From assembly GCA_905221605.1 (NCBI GenBank), contig CAJNDS010002426.1:1-64000 (forward strand): a stretch of DNA of 64,000 bases, read 5' to 3'. The notes beneath the pieces were generated by a model, which saw only the letters and a program-made list of their open reading frames with translations, was not told where the DNA came from and did no database searches. The DNA is from Symbiodinium natans. Lineage: Eukaryota; Sar; Dinophyceae; Suessiales; Symbiodiniaceae. This document shows, one piece after another, positions 23,201 to 33,649 of the stretch. A program made the translations under genes and the position numbers. The first letter of the stretch is position 1. Each line of letters opens with the position of its first letter.

Positions 23201-25385
23201 AGAGATTGAAAAGTTATGTCATGCCCCATTTCAGGGATAGAGAATGGCCTTCCAGACTTTCATTTCGAATAAAGGAGAGATCTGTCACAGAAAGGTAGAA
23301 GAGCTATTCATTTCTTATTATATCACGGGTAGACAAGCTTTTTCTCAAATACAAACAAAAAACCTGGCTCATGCACCATTGAAAGATAGACGAGTTCTGT
23401 CACTCTCGATCACAAGGTGGAGGAGCCCTTTCACACGAGGTAGGTAGAGCACGCTCTCTTTTCTTGCAAAGAGATAGAGAAGATCTGTCATGACTCCATG
23501 AACCGTTACGAGATAGAGAAGCCTCTTTCATGTAAAAGATAGGTCATGGTAGAGCTGAGAGCTCCTCTGCCTAGTGATGGCAAACGAGAAATAGGAACCA
23601 AAGGAGATAGAAGAGGTTGCTCATTGCAAAATAGGAAGCGGAGGAGCTATTGCAGAAGAGACAAGCAGCTCCTTCACTTGCTGCGCAGACACAAAGGAGC
23701 TTTCAGATGACCTGTTCAGAGATAGCGAAACTCTCTCACGTAAACGATAGAGACTGATGAGTTGTGTCCCCATTCAAGGGATAGAGAATGGCCTTCCAAA
23801 CTTTCATTTCGGGTAAAGAAGAGATCTGTCGCAAAAAGGTAGAAGAGCTATGTCATTTCTTATGCATCGATAAACGGCTACTCGCATGATTTCTTCATCG
23901 ATAGAGAAGCAGCTATTTCTGAATAGAAATTTCACAATGGAGCTGTCTCATGTCCCAGTGAAAGATAGACGAGTTGTGGCATTTGATTTTGAGGTGAAGG
24001 AGCTCTTTCACAGAGGTAGGTAGAGGACTCTCTAATGTTCTGCAAAGAGATAGAGCCAATCTTTCTTGACCCGCTACGAGATAGAGGAGCCTCTTCCATG
24101 TAAAGGGTAGGATGTGGTAGAGCTGTGAGCTCCTCTACCTATCGACGGGAAATTAACAAGAAAGTACATTCGAGAGCTCTTACAGCTTCTATGAATGAGT
24201 TCTTGTGATTGAACAAAGGGAGCTCTTTCACAAAAGGTAGATAGAGACCTCTCTCATTTCCTGCAAAAGAAAGAGGAGGTCTCTCATGACCTATTGCGAG
24301 ATAGAGAAGCTATGTCATATAAAAGATACGAAATGGTAGAGCTGAGCGCTGGTGACGGCAAATGAACTAGGTAGGACATGAGAGAGCTCTTATACATTGT
24401 ATGAGAGATTTCTTATATCTATATCTCTTGTGAACGAGTTCTTCAATCTCTGACTAGGAGATGAATGAGCTCCTGTATCTTCTCATACGAAATGACAGAA
24501 TGGATATAAATGATGTCCTCTAGCTGTTAACGCAACATGAAAAAACCTCCTCTATCCCCTAAAAGAGAAGGAGAGAGGGAAGCCCGCTCATGACCTATTA
24601 GGAACCAGAGGAGATAAAAGAGCTTGCTCATTGCAAAATAGGAAGCGGAGGGCTCTTGCAGAAGAGGCAAGGAGCTCCTTCACTTGCTGCAAAGATACAG
24701 AGGAGCTTTCAGATGACCTATTCAGAGATAGCGAAACTCTATCACGTAAACGATAGCGAGTGATGCGTTATGTCATGTCCCATTTGATGGACAGAGAATG
24801 GCCCAGAGTGGCCTTCAAAACTCTTCATTGATAGAGAAGCTGCGAAGCTATTTCTGAAAATCGACATAGAAGAGAACTCTCTCATTTCCTGCAGCGTGAA
24901 AAAGGAGGTCTCTCATGACCTATTGCGAGATAGAGAAATTTCAGGTAAGAGTTAGGTAATGGTAGAGCTGGGCACGCCTCTGCCTTTTGACGAGAAATGA
25001 GCTCGTGTATACTTCATGAATGCGTTCTTCTATCTCTCAGATGAAAGAGCTCCTCGATCCTTCCTATAGGGCATGAAAGAAATCCTGTGTTCGAACTGAA
25101 AAGACCCTTTGATAAGCAAAAGAAAAAGGGAAACGAATCGATGCCTTCTATCTTTTAGTGCAGAGCTTCTCACTTCTACTGCGACATGATAGAGCTCCTC
25201 TATTTTCTTGGAAATGAAACAGCTTGCGTTCTCTCCTGAGTGAAAGATGTCTCTGTCGTGGAAATGAGATCTCCTCTATGTTTCTAAGAAATGAGATAGC
25301 TCACCTCTACCTCGTAATCGGAAATGAGAGAGCCCTTCGCCCCTCTTCAGGCTATGAAACAACTTGTCTATCTCTTACTTCAAAG
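20270..25385. repeat. Five-kb GAGCTC-rich higher-order repeat block
   Basis: Degenerate words such as GAGCTCCTCT, GATAGAGA, CTCTCTCATG and ATGACCT repeat throughout with an irregular short period. Longer modules recur: the module starting GAAAGATAGACGAGTT appears at about 20277, 22515, 23380 and 23960, and the module with TTGCTCATTGCAAAA at about 20910, 20990, 23070, 23607 and 24625. ORFs inside are short and chance-like. The block is purine/pyrimidine patterned and has no telomere-like tract, unlike the rest of the window. Confidence 0.9.
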
Positions 25386-25439
25386 TGTGCTAGAGCTACA
25401 TGGCTGCACTTGCTGGCGCCGGTGCACACACAGACCAAA

Positions 25440-25590
25440 CCTTCACTATTACTGTTACTACTACTAATACTATTACTAGTATTATTACTATTCCTATTCC
25501 TATTACTATTACTAGTACTATTATTATTCCTATTACAATTACGGTCAGTATTATTATACTCATAATAATATTAAAATTATTATTATTGCA
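25440..25590 (+). repeat. Degenerate ACT/ATT trinucleotide run
   Basis: ACTATTACTATTCC-type triplets for about 150 bases. ORFs over it encode only Leu/Ile/Thr repeats and are not genes. Confidence 0.9.
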
Positions 25591-25644
25591 CTACTACTGA
25601 AAGAAGAACCAGCCGTGAAATAGACCCTAAAGGTCTCGGCCACA

Positions 25645-25735
25645 TATATATATATATATATCTGTATACCTGTATTGTGGCGATGATATAGTATTTGTTA
25701 TACCTATATGTATATATGTGTATATATATATAGAG
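25645..25735. repeat. TA dinucleotide runs
   Basis: Two (TA)n stretches near 25645-25660 and 25710-25733 mark the edge between the satellite block and the uL10 gene. Confidence 0.9.
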
Positions 25736-25833
25736 ATTTATATGCTTTTATCGTTATCATACACTCTCGTGAGATATCATAGGCGGCCATCATGGGCTCT
25801 GGCTTCGTTTCAGCTCCGGCCCTTTGCAACTCC

Positions 25834-27980
25834 TCAGGACAACGCCTGTCGAACGCCAACCGCCAGCTTCGTGGTGACTTGCTTGAGGGAGCCCGCAATC
25901 TGCCCGATAAGCTCCGTCTTGGTGGGGAAGTCCTGCGCCGCACATCAGTCGCTTGGGCCGGCGGGGGAATGTCTTACATGGGGGGGTTTTCCAACAATTA
26001 GGGCGCCCATTTTTCGGGGTCCTGAAAGGGGGATTATACTCCAAGACTCTTCGGGTTTTTTGAGGGCTAACCCTAAACCCTAAACCCTAAACCCTAAACC
26101 CTCACCCCTAACCCCCTTTTTGGGGGGGTAGACATGCGAATCATGGCATCCTTCAGCTTCACAACATCTGCCGGCTCCATGACGGTCCTGGCAAAGCTAT
26201 GCAGTGTCACAACTACGACATGCGGGTGAAACATAAGGGGGTTTCCGAAAATAGGGGTGTCCCAACAAAAAACACCAAAACACCAGAATCCTTTGATTTT
26301 CAAAGAGCCGCAACAAGGGTACCCGGTATGTTCGGAAGCCCCCATATACGTTGTTCCCATATTCACCTGGTTGTGGACATGCAGCAGGCAATGCAAGAGG
26401 CGCCAGGCGTTAGAATTTGTTGCAACTGTGCCAGAACGGCCACTCGTCACTCATCATTCCACCGATCATTGGCTGGAGGTCGTACGTCAGGCTCTGGCAG
26501 GCAAGCTCTCGGGTTTAGGGTTTAGGGTTTAGGGTTTGGGATTTAGGGTTTAGGGTTTAGGGTTTAGGGATGCAATCAACCAAGCCTTGCTAGCATTCCA
26601 GCAAGAAGCCGACGGCACGCAGCGCAGGAAAAGCTGTGATGTCACGCACGTCTTCGAAACAAAACAACTCGAGAAGCCAGCTTCTTACAGGCTTCTTGGA
26701 AGCCAAGACGTGCTGCAACTACGAGCAAGCATCCTGCACCCTTGAACCCCTAAACCGGTTTAGTGCGCGGACACATCGGGGTTTCCTGAGGACGGCACAC
26801 CCGACATGTCCTCCCTGAGGGCATCGAGCTTAGCCTTAGCACGCTCACAATTAAGAGGTGTCCACATTCCTAAAAAACCCCTTTAAAACATCCTTAAACA
26901 TCCTTAAACCCCTTCAACATCCTTTACAGTAACCCCTTAACCATCCGAACCCCCTTAAACATCCTTCAACCCCCTAAACCCCAATTGCCTCGCATTTGTA
27001 CCCTCTCCCAGGCTCTTTAGAAAGACTTCGGTTGCGGGGCTTCGGTTGCACAGCCTTTGCCTCCGATGAGGTTCGCTGGTCTTAGGGGTGAAGGAAGCAG
27101 GGAGAATCTGGATCCACGCAAGGACGAAGGGCTGTCCGATCGAACTGCTTCTCGATTTTCATGTACGCCTGCAACAGGTGAGACATCATGCAAAGCACCT
27201 TCGGGTTCTCCGTGGGCACGACAAGATCAGTGGTCTAAGATCAGAAGGTGCCATTTACCGACCCTGCTTGGCCAAAAAACTTTCAGGACTTGAGCCTGAA
27301 CTGTTGCCGGGAAAACATTCTCGCACCGGCACCTGGACTAAGTCGTCGTGCTACCTGAGCCTAGAAGCTTGGCACATAGAAGAAACCTGCCCGCCTGGAT
27401 TGATGGCTTGAGGTCCTTGTCGTTCTCCACGAAGACAAACCTATGGCGTGGCGCGGCCAGCTCTTGTCATGAACATGTGAAACACGCGAGCAGCATGTCT
27501 GATGTCAGAATGTACCGGGCACCACCGGCAGCGAATCAACTCGTCTGATCGCAGATGGACTCCCCTAAACCCTAAACCCTAAACCCTAAACCCTAAACCC
27601 TAAACCCTAAACCCTAAACCCTCTTGCCAACTGAGGAACATATTCTTGCCCTTGATCCTGTCCCTCATCGGCTCCCAGTCGGTCCCTTCCATGGCTTTCC
27701 TGACGGGGCATTCTGTCTTGACTGGTCCCTGCGGTTTAGGGTTTAGGGTTTAGGGTTTAGGGTTTAGGGTTTAGGGTTTAGGGTTTAGGGTTTAGGGTTT
27801 GGAACAAGAGGCTTCACCATTCAACAAAGCGCCCCCTGCCTAACCCAGGTGTTCTTGAGGTGCCGCACGTTGACTGTGGACGGAAAAAAACCCCTCGCCT
27901 CCTGCGGCGTGAAGGTAGGACTGCACTCATACAATCTTGGCAAAACTGGCAGCGGGCCACTCGGCCCTGTTCATGTGCGT
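25834..27980 (-). CDS. Ribosomal protein uL10, bacterial/organelle type
   Basis: uL10 forms the base of the ribosomal stalk. Exons on the minus strand join in phase: 27980-27933; 27901-27840 (contains STVNVRHLKNTWV, the conserved V-KNT region); 27699-27640 (AMEGTDWEPMRDRIKGKN); 27440-27395 (FVFVENDKDLKPSIQ); 27168 to about 27118 (AYMKIEKQFDRTALRP); a short one near 26485-26440 (MIGGMMSDEWP); 26196-26151 (ARTVMEPADVVKLK); 25932-25846 (DFPTKTELIGQIAGSLKQV), with a TGA at 25836-25834 if read through. The C-terminal PTK-ELI motif and the order are typical of plastid or bacterial L10. The mature N-terminus and any targeting peptide upstream of 27980 were not resolved. Introns use GT, GC and possibly GA donors; several carry CCCTAAA/TTTAGGG tracts or M2 copies. 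Most likely nuclear-encoded and targeted to plastid or mitochondrion (inference). Confidence 0.87.
26001..26046. mobile_element. Partial M2 copy in uL10 intron
   Basis: Starts GGGGTTTTCCAACAATTAGG and continues to AAAGGGGGATTATACTCC. It sits in the intron between the exons at 26196-26151 and 25932-25846, next to a short CCCTAAA tract (26067-26101). Confidence 0.45.
26230..26345. mobile_element. M2 copy in uL10 intron
   Basis: GGGGGTTTCCGAAAATAGGG at the left and TATGTTCGGAAGCCCCCATA at the right form the inverted arms. It lies in the intron just upstream of the exon at 26196-26151. Confidence 0.65.
27566..27622 (-). repeat. CCCTAAA array in uL10 intron
   Basis: Eight perfect units in the intron between the exons ending at 27640 and starting at 27440. 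Confidence 0.95.
27733..27801 (+). repeat. TTTAGGG array in uL10 intron
   Basis: Ten units in the intron between the exons ending at 27840 and starting at 27699. It has the opposite orientation to the array in the next intron. Confidence 0.95.
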
Positions 27981-28019
27981 CTTAGAGTTTAGGGTGTAGG
28001 GTTTAGGGTTTAGGGTTGA

Positions 28020-28445
28020 GGGTTGAGGGTGGAACCTTGCATGGATGATGCTAGCTGTTCGTGACTGCTTCGCCAAACAGCTGAGGCAGCCCGTCATGTG
28101 AGCCACATCATGACAAAGGCCTGCCCGGTGTAGGGTTTAGGGTTTAGGGTTTAGGGTTTATGGTTTAGGGTTTAGGGTTTAGGGTTTGGGGTTGAGGGTT
28201 AGGGTTTCGGGCTTAGGGTGCCCAACACAGGCTTGTCGGATGTTTCGGACTCCTCCATTTCGCTAGCAGCCATCTCTTCTTTGTTGAAGGCCATGAACTC
28301 GGCTCGCCACCACATGCTGACGATCTATGTATGCCCTGAGACAGCTCATGCTGCAGGCCAATCAGCAGAAGTTGACGGCTGAGATTGCCGCAAAAAACGT
28401 TCTGTCCAGTTGGCGCATGATGGCCTGCGCAGTCAGACGTTTAGG
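28020..28445 (-). CDS. Candidate exons upstream of uL10
   Basis: Minus-strand readings at about 28440-28365 (LTAQAIMRQLDRTFFAAISA), about 28327-28222 (SMWWRAEFMAFNKEEMAASE, then acidic) and about 28110-28030. They could encode the amino-terminal part and targeting peptide of uL10 or the end of another gene; I could not connect the phases. TTTAGGG tracts at 28132-28215 separate two of them and a long one (28438-28590) lies upstream. Confidence 0.4.
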
Positions 28446-28592
28446 GTTTAGGGTTTAGGGTTTAGGGTTTAGGGTTTAGGGTTTAGGGTTTAGGGTTTAG
28501 GGTTTAGGATTTAGGGTTTTGGGTTTAGGGTTTAGGGTTTAGGGCTTAGGGTTTAGGGTTTAGGGTTTAGGGTTTAGGGTTTACGGTTTATG
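28438..28592 (+). repeat. TTTAGGG array
   Basis: About twenty-one units with a few single-base variants (CTTAGGG, TTTTGGG). Confidence 0.95.
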
Positions 28593-28599
28593 TGAGATT

Positions 28600-29760
28600 C
28601 AGTCTGTCTCGCTCAGGAGTTTCGGAATTGCACCCTTCTGCACACCCCGAAAGAAATCTGATCCATGTGTAGCGTTGTTCCCAGTCGTCGTGATACATAT
28701 ACAAACAACTGCATCTGAGAAGATGGCTACTCCGGCGGATAAAGATCCGTGCCAGTACTTCATCTCATGAAAATGCGGCACTCGGGTTTCCAGACATTCG
28801 TGACGTGTCACCCACCAAGCGCCTGAATCTGCATGAATCTGCGAGCCTTTCTGGCGCCGATCGACCTCGGTTCAGCGCGTCGCTCGCTTGAGCTTGTCTA
28901 GCCTCCCCTGGTGTCCTAGTGTTGCTTGGTGGTGGCCGACATTGCTACACCCAACCCTACACCCCAAGCCCTTCACCCACCAAACCCTAAACCCTAAACC
29001 CTAAACCCTAAACCCTAAACCCTAAACCCTAAACCCTAAAGAACGAACTAAAGGACTCAGGAACCCCTGAGGTGGCTCAGGCTCTGGCCCCCAATTCTCG
29101 GGCACGTCCTTGATCCTCGGTGGCGGCTCTTGTTTTGGGCGTTTACCCAAAAAGGGCTTTGGCGTTGAGCCCTACTCGGCTTGCTCTTGATCCAAATAGG
29201 GTTTAGGGTTTAGGGTTTAGGGTTTGAGGTTTAGGGTTTAGGGTTTGAGAGGGGACTGTTGTGAGGCGGAGTTTTTTTGAATGTGATGCAGTGTTTTGGA
29301 CTAAGTTCATGTTGTTGCGAGTGCAAAGCAAATAGCTACCCCCCCCCCCTAAAACCCACCTCTAAAGTAAAAAGTTCACGACATCAACTCCGACAATCCT
29401 GAACCCCATAAGGTTCTGGCATCGACAACCCCATATCAGCGTTGCTGCTGTCCACACATGTCTGCGCGCATCATACTCTTGTCTACAGATCCTGTATACG
29501 TTCACGAGCTGCGAGCAGTGTCTTCCCTACATCTAGCACAGGACCAACACAGATGGCTGGATTGACGGGAGTAATGCATTCTGCAACTCACCGCTCCTAG
29601 CGATTGAACAAGTACCCGTGTCAGCCACGACATGGCCACAGACCGGTGTTTACCAGCACGACAGAAGAATCCCATTGTACTACGGGGCCTTGAAACAGTA
29701 CAAGAAAGCGAAGCAGTTTATCTACTTCTTTCGTGAAAAGCTTGTGCCCACTTACCGAAG
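28600..29760. other. Stretch with no supported gene
   Basis: A CCCTAAA array at 28983-29040 and TTTAGGG tracts at 29199-29250. The remaining sequence shows only short chance-like ORFs. Confidence 0.5.
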
Positions 29761-29763
29761 CAA

Positions 29764-30132
29764 GTGTTTCATCGTGATGTCCTGAGTGTGAGCGCAAGGA
29801 CGGGTCGTGTCCCGGGTCGGAAAAGCATCTGCAGTCAACCACGTAATCTAGATCCCTATCATCTGCTTGTCCGCCCCATACGTGTATGCGAACTTCTCGC
29901 TGATGGAGCACGCACCAAGAGGGAGGAAACGAAGGCCCTGCTGGTCGGAGTACTTCCGGAGGAGGCCCAGCAGTCGCTAACCATGGGGGGGGATACGGCG
30001 GTTCTGTTACTCGAAGCCGTCCATGAGGGATCTCTTCGGCATCTGCAGACTTCATATCCACATGCTGTCGGTTGGTGGCTGCACCTATCGGCGTGGTATG
30101 AGATGGCTGATACTTCCGGACAGCCCCTATAG
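29764..30132 (+). CDS. ORF with protein-like composition, unknown
   Basis: A 122-residue plus-strand frame whose middle (EETKALLVGVLPEEAQQSLT and TAVLLLEAVHEGSLRHLQTS) looks like helical protein. It runs into the CCCTATAGGG array at its end. The minus strand is also partly open over the same bases, so orientation is uncertain. No family recognised. Confidence 0.33.
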   Translation: MFHRDVLSVSARTGRVPGRKSICSQPRNLDPYHLLVRPIRVCELLADGARTKREETKALLVGVLPEEAQQSLTMGGDTAVLLLEAVHEGSLRHLQTSYPHAVGWWLHLSAWYEMADTSGQPL

Positions 30133-30445
30133 GGATGACATCGGACCGCTTGCACTCGACACCGGCAGAGGGGACAGCCCCTATAGGGATGACATTGGTC
30201 GCTTGCACTGGACACCGGCAGAGGGGACAGCCCCTATAGGGATGACATCGGACCGCTTGCACTGGATACCGGCAGAGGGAACAGCCCCTATAGGGATGAC
30301 ATCGGACTGCTTGCGCTTGACACCGGCAGACACTGTTCTCAACGCTGTTTCTGTCTTCGGCTCCTTCTTGGTAACAGCCCCTATAGGTTGCATACGAAGA
30401 TCTGTCTTCGGCTCCTTCTTGGTAACAGCCCCTATAGGTTGCATA
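30119..30445. repeat. Two interleaved tandem arrays sharing CAGCCCCTATAGG
   Basis: About four copies of a unit near 55 bases (CCCCTATAGGGATGACATCG, then GCTTGCACTGGACACCGGCA) followed by two copies of a different unit of about 57 bases (TCTTCGGCTCCTTCTTGGTA then CCCCTATAGGTTGCAT). The shared word CCCTATAGGG is a perfect palindrome in the first set. ORFs crossing it on both strands are repeat artefacts. Confidence 0.9.
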
Positions 30446-30602
30446 TGAGGACGCCTCACATCTTCATCTGCAAGGCGGCCCACCGGAAACGGTAACATGG
30501 CGACTATATGTACTACTCTAGTAGTTAGTATCCACATGACCCTGGATAATACTACTCGAAAACTGCATCATGCTATGGTATTGTAATAGCGACTCTTATT
30601 AG

Positions 30603-30670
30603 TTGCTCTATATATATATATATATACACGTACTATTAAAACAAATCAACATATATATATATATATATGG
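30603..30670. repeat. TA dinucleotide runs
   Basis: Two (TA)n runs separated by about 25 bases. The region from 30450 to 31095 otherwise holds a few telomere-like words and (GGT)n near 30952-30969 but no supported gene. Confidence 0.85.
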
Positions 30671-31097
30671 TGTCCCTCCCCAAAGGATGTGTATCTACAT
30701 ATGGTATCATGTGCATACGTATTTACATGGGCATCGTTCCAAGCCAGCGCCGCATCTTGAAACAAAACTGCGTCGAATCTGTCCTCCCCTCCCCCAAGGA
30801 AACCTTCCTCGAAACCGACAAACTGACACAGCAACCGGCCCCGAAGAATTTCAGCTAAACCCTAGACCCTAAACCCTAAACCTAAATCCTGACCGCCGCG
30901 GCGACAGCCTAGGGGCCTAAGAGTTTAGGGTTCAGGGTTCAGGCTTTAGGGTGGTGGTGGTGGTGGTGTTGCCAGTCAGCAGGCGCGGACCGGGCAGTGG
31001 GTGGAGGCAGGGGAGCCTCCTCTGCAGATCCTGACCCAGCACCCACAAATCGTCAGAGAGGGACACATGTCGGCCCCACACGGACAGATAGTGGGTA

Positions 31098-31382
31098 GTG
31101 GGGCAAAGGGAGCAGCAGGACATGTTTAATTATCGGTGCGCAGAGGGGATGGTCCCCTGCCCCAAACACACCTCAGCGGACGCGAGACGTAGTCGCGACA
31201 GATCGAGGGTGTGGAGCACCATCACCTTCCCCACACGAGACAGGCAAGCCGGACTCGGGAGGGGGGCACAGCAGGGATTACGCATGCCTTTTCTTTGTCC
31301 AGAATGCCATGCTCTCTTGCACAATCATCAGTGCCACATGCGCCACATCGGCAAACATAGCGTTGGAGGGCTGCACATTTAA
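31098..31382 (+). CDS. Possible C2H2 zinc-finger exon
   Basis: A plus-strand frame ends at TAA 31382 with a stretch spaced exactly C-x2-C-x12-H-x3-H (CPECHALLHNHQ continuing to RHIGKH), the classical C2H2 spacing. Against it, a pyrimidine-rich tract ending in CCAG precedes the second cysteine codon and would be a good acceptor, which would remove the first cysteines. Upstream residues look less convincing. Low to moderate confidence. Confidence 0.33.
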   Translation: MGQREQQDMFNYRCAEGMVPCPKHTSADARRSRDRSRVWSTITFPTRDRQAGLGRGAQQGLRMPFLCPECHALLHNHQCHMRHIGKHSVGGLHI

Positions 31383-31399
31383 GAGCAACCGGGCTTAGG

Positions 31400-31970
31400 T
31401 GGCTGCAAGAGTTCAGGGTCCGGCGTTTAGTAGGGTTTAGGGTTCATAGGGTTTCAGGGCTTAGGCCCGTTTAGGCTTTGGGGTCTTTGAGTTGAGGAAC
31501 CCGGTAACTTGTAAGGTTTAGGGTTTGGGGTTTAAGGCATGGAAACGAAGCATTGTGTGAGGTTGCGGTAGATATGACGAAGTTCATTTTTTTAACCAAT
31601 TGTGGCTGTGACGGGGAGATCCATGTTTCAAAACAAGGGCTGTGTTTCGAAACAAAGGCTGTGTTTCGAAACAGGGAACTTCCGAATAACATGTCTGGAA
31701 ATACGTGAAAGCAAACCAACTGTGGCACAGCTACGGCTGTTACGCTTGAGGGGGGGGGGGACTCCTGCCAAGATGGGCCAACTTCCAAGGACCCCCTCCC
31801 CCCCCCCACCCCCCAAATCATGTATGCCAAACATCATGGTCAAGATTCCCACTTATGAATGGACTGTTGTGAGGCCATAAGTTTAAAGTTGTAAGCGTTT
31901 ACTAACCCCTAAACCTTATTAAATGACTGAAAACTACCCAACAACTCCGCCTCACAACAGTCCTTTCTGT
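31400..31970. other. Stretch with no supported gene
   Basis: Holds a three-copy minisatellite near 31620-31672 (unit with GGGCTGTGTTTCGAAACA), G- and C-runs near 31751-31812, and degenerate telomere-like words near 31430-31530. Confidence 0.6.
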
Positions 31971-31971
31971 A

Positions 31972-32065
31972 GGGTTTAGGGTTTAGGGTTTAGGGTTTAG
32001 GGTTTAGGGTTTAGGGTTTAGGGTTTAGGGTTTAGGGTTTAGGGTTTAGGGTTTAGGGTTTAAGG
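31972..32065 (+). repeat. TTTAGGG array
   Basis: About thirteen perfect units directly downstream (minus sense) of the exon at 32160-32067. Confidence 0.95.
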
Positions 32066-32066
32066 G

Positions 32067-32350
32067 AGTCTCCTTCATCATGTACCCCCCAGATGATCCC
32101 GTAGCGCTGTTACTCCTTGTTGTCGGAATACCCCCCAGACTTCGGATCCTGAACCCAGAGCTCCCTAAACCCTAAACCCTAAACCCTAAACCCCAAACCC
32201 TAAACCCTAAACCCCTGTTTTGGGCAGCTCCATACGCAGCCCAGGTGCGTCAGCTCCTTGATGTCCTTAATCGTCACGCGCCTGACAACTTCGTGCCACG
32301 ATACATGAAAAAAGATAGAGCATCGCATAATCTCATCCTCTTTCGTTTGG
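32067..32350 (-). CDS. Two exons of an unrecognised gene around a telomeric intron
   Basis: Minus-strand exon at about 32350-32225 reads EDEIMRCSIFFHVSWHEVVR then TIKDIKELTHLGC. The second, from about 32158, reads either LWVQDPKSGGYSDNKE (closed by TAA) or, one frame over, an open stretch with SNSATGSSGGYMMKETP. The roughly 60-base interval between them is almost entirely TTTAGGG units in minus sense, and the acceptor would be the GGGAG at its end. Both exons are bordered outside by long TTTAGGG arrays. Protein-like, family unknown. Confidence 0.45.
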
Positions 32351-32508
32351 GTTTAGGATTTAGGGTTTAGGGTTTAGGGTTTAGGGTTTAGGGTTTAGGG
32401 TTTAGAGTTTAGGGTTTAGGGTTTAGGGTTTAGGGTTTAGGGTTTAGGGTTTAGGGTTTAGGGTTTAGGGTTTAGGGTTTAGGGTTTAGGGTTTAGGGTT
32501 TAGGGTTT
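32350..32508 (+). repeat. TTTAGGG array
   Basis: About twenty-two units, one with TTTAGAG. It lies directly upstream (minus sense) of the exon above. Confidence 0.95.
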
Positions 32509-33189
32509 ACATATGTATATGTGTGTGTGCATGCTAACCCCGCCCCCTCCCAAAAGCCACCCGAGCACTAGATTTTCTGTCTATTCGGCTGCCGCACACT
32601 GGAGCGGCCCAGAGACGTGGTCAGCAAAACCCGAAGGAAAAAGCCCTAAACCCTAAACCCTGAACCCTAAACCCTAAACCCTAAACTCCGGTTTTCAGTC
32701 ATTCTTCGGTGTCCTTCGAATTTCTCGGATGTGGGCCGAGGGAGTCGATGGTCTCCGTAGGCTTTGTTCGAGGAGCTGCCCGAGACTATGGTGGGCCAGG
32801 GGCGTGGTCACGAAAAAAACAATCGGAAAGCCACAAACAAACAAACAACTGACTGAAACACTGGCACTCCAGGCTCCATTTTTCCGGGTTTGTCGGTGTG
32901 TTAAGGGTGCCTTCGTGTTTTGGGCACTTTCTCGATTTAAACACATAAGCCCCTGGCCCTAACCAGTGTTTGGGGACAAAGGCAAAAACCATCCAAAATC
33001 TAAGAACACGTGTTGTTGCTAACAGTGGAGAGCTACTGCTTCTCGGTATTTTCTTTCTGACTTAAGAATTAAGTTAAGCGTTAAGAGTTAAGAGCTAAGC
33101 ACCAAAGACGAATAACCCAACTATATACTAATACTCACTCATTTTATGCTCAAACCGAGCGCCATTCCCTTTGGCCAAAAAGCCCCGCA

Positions 33190-33640
33190 ACACCCCTGAA
33201 GCCTCGCGACTCGGCTTCTGCGCTGGAGGGCAGCCCCTACAAGCAGCCCCCCAAGGAGCAGCGACCTTGGTACACACCGTTAAGGGTTTAGGGTTTAGAG
33301 TTTAGGGTTTAGGGTTTAGGGTTACGGGTTACGGGTTTAGGGTTTAGGGTTTAGGGTTACTGTGGTCCAGGGCAGCAATGGCGGATACACTTGACTGGCA
33401 CACGAAGACGACGAAGGACCGGTGTTCTTGAGTGCTGTTCTTCGATGTCGCTGGGCACTTCGCCACTCTTTTCCTTCATCTCTAGACCCTAAACCCCAAA
33501 AAAATCTCAGATTTGCGGTTCGTAAGTTCCTTCTGCTTTGCTTGACAGCTTGCTGGACCGGCAAAGGACTTAGGATTTAACTTGTGGCACCACTGCAGAG
33601 AGGGCAGCCTCGCAAGTTGGAAGACTGAGACATAGCAGCT
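33190..33640 (+). CDS. Candidate plus-strand exons, unknown
   Basis: About 33190-33275 reads KPRDSASALEGSPYKQPPKE followed by QRPWYTPLR, Pro/Lys-rich and clean. About 33550-33632 reads AGPAKDLGFNLWHHCREGSL up to a TAG. A TTTAGGG tract at 33283-33358 lies between. A longer plus ORF at 34501-34790 may be a further exon. No family recognised. Confidence 0.35.
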
Positions 33641-33649
33641 GGACTTCAG

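Noticed and set aside
25400-25600. Thr/Ile-rich and Leu-rich ORFs
   Set aside because: They come from the ACT/ATT trinucleotide run.
32067-32160. Nonsense mutation after YSDNKE
   Set aside because: One frame has an in-frame TAA, but the neighbouring frame is fully open and equally protein-like; without the splice junction the frame cannot be chosen.
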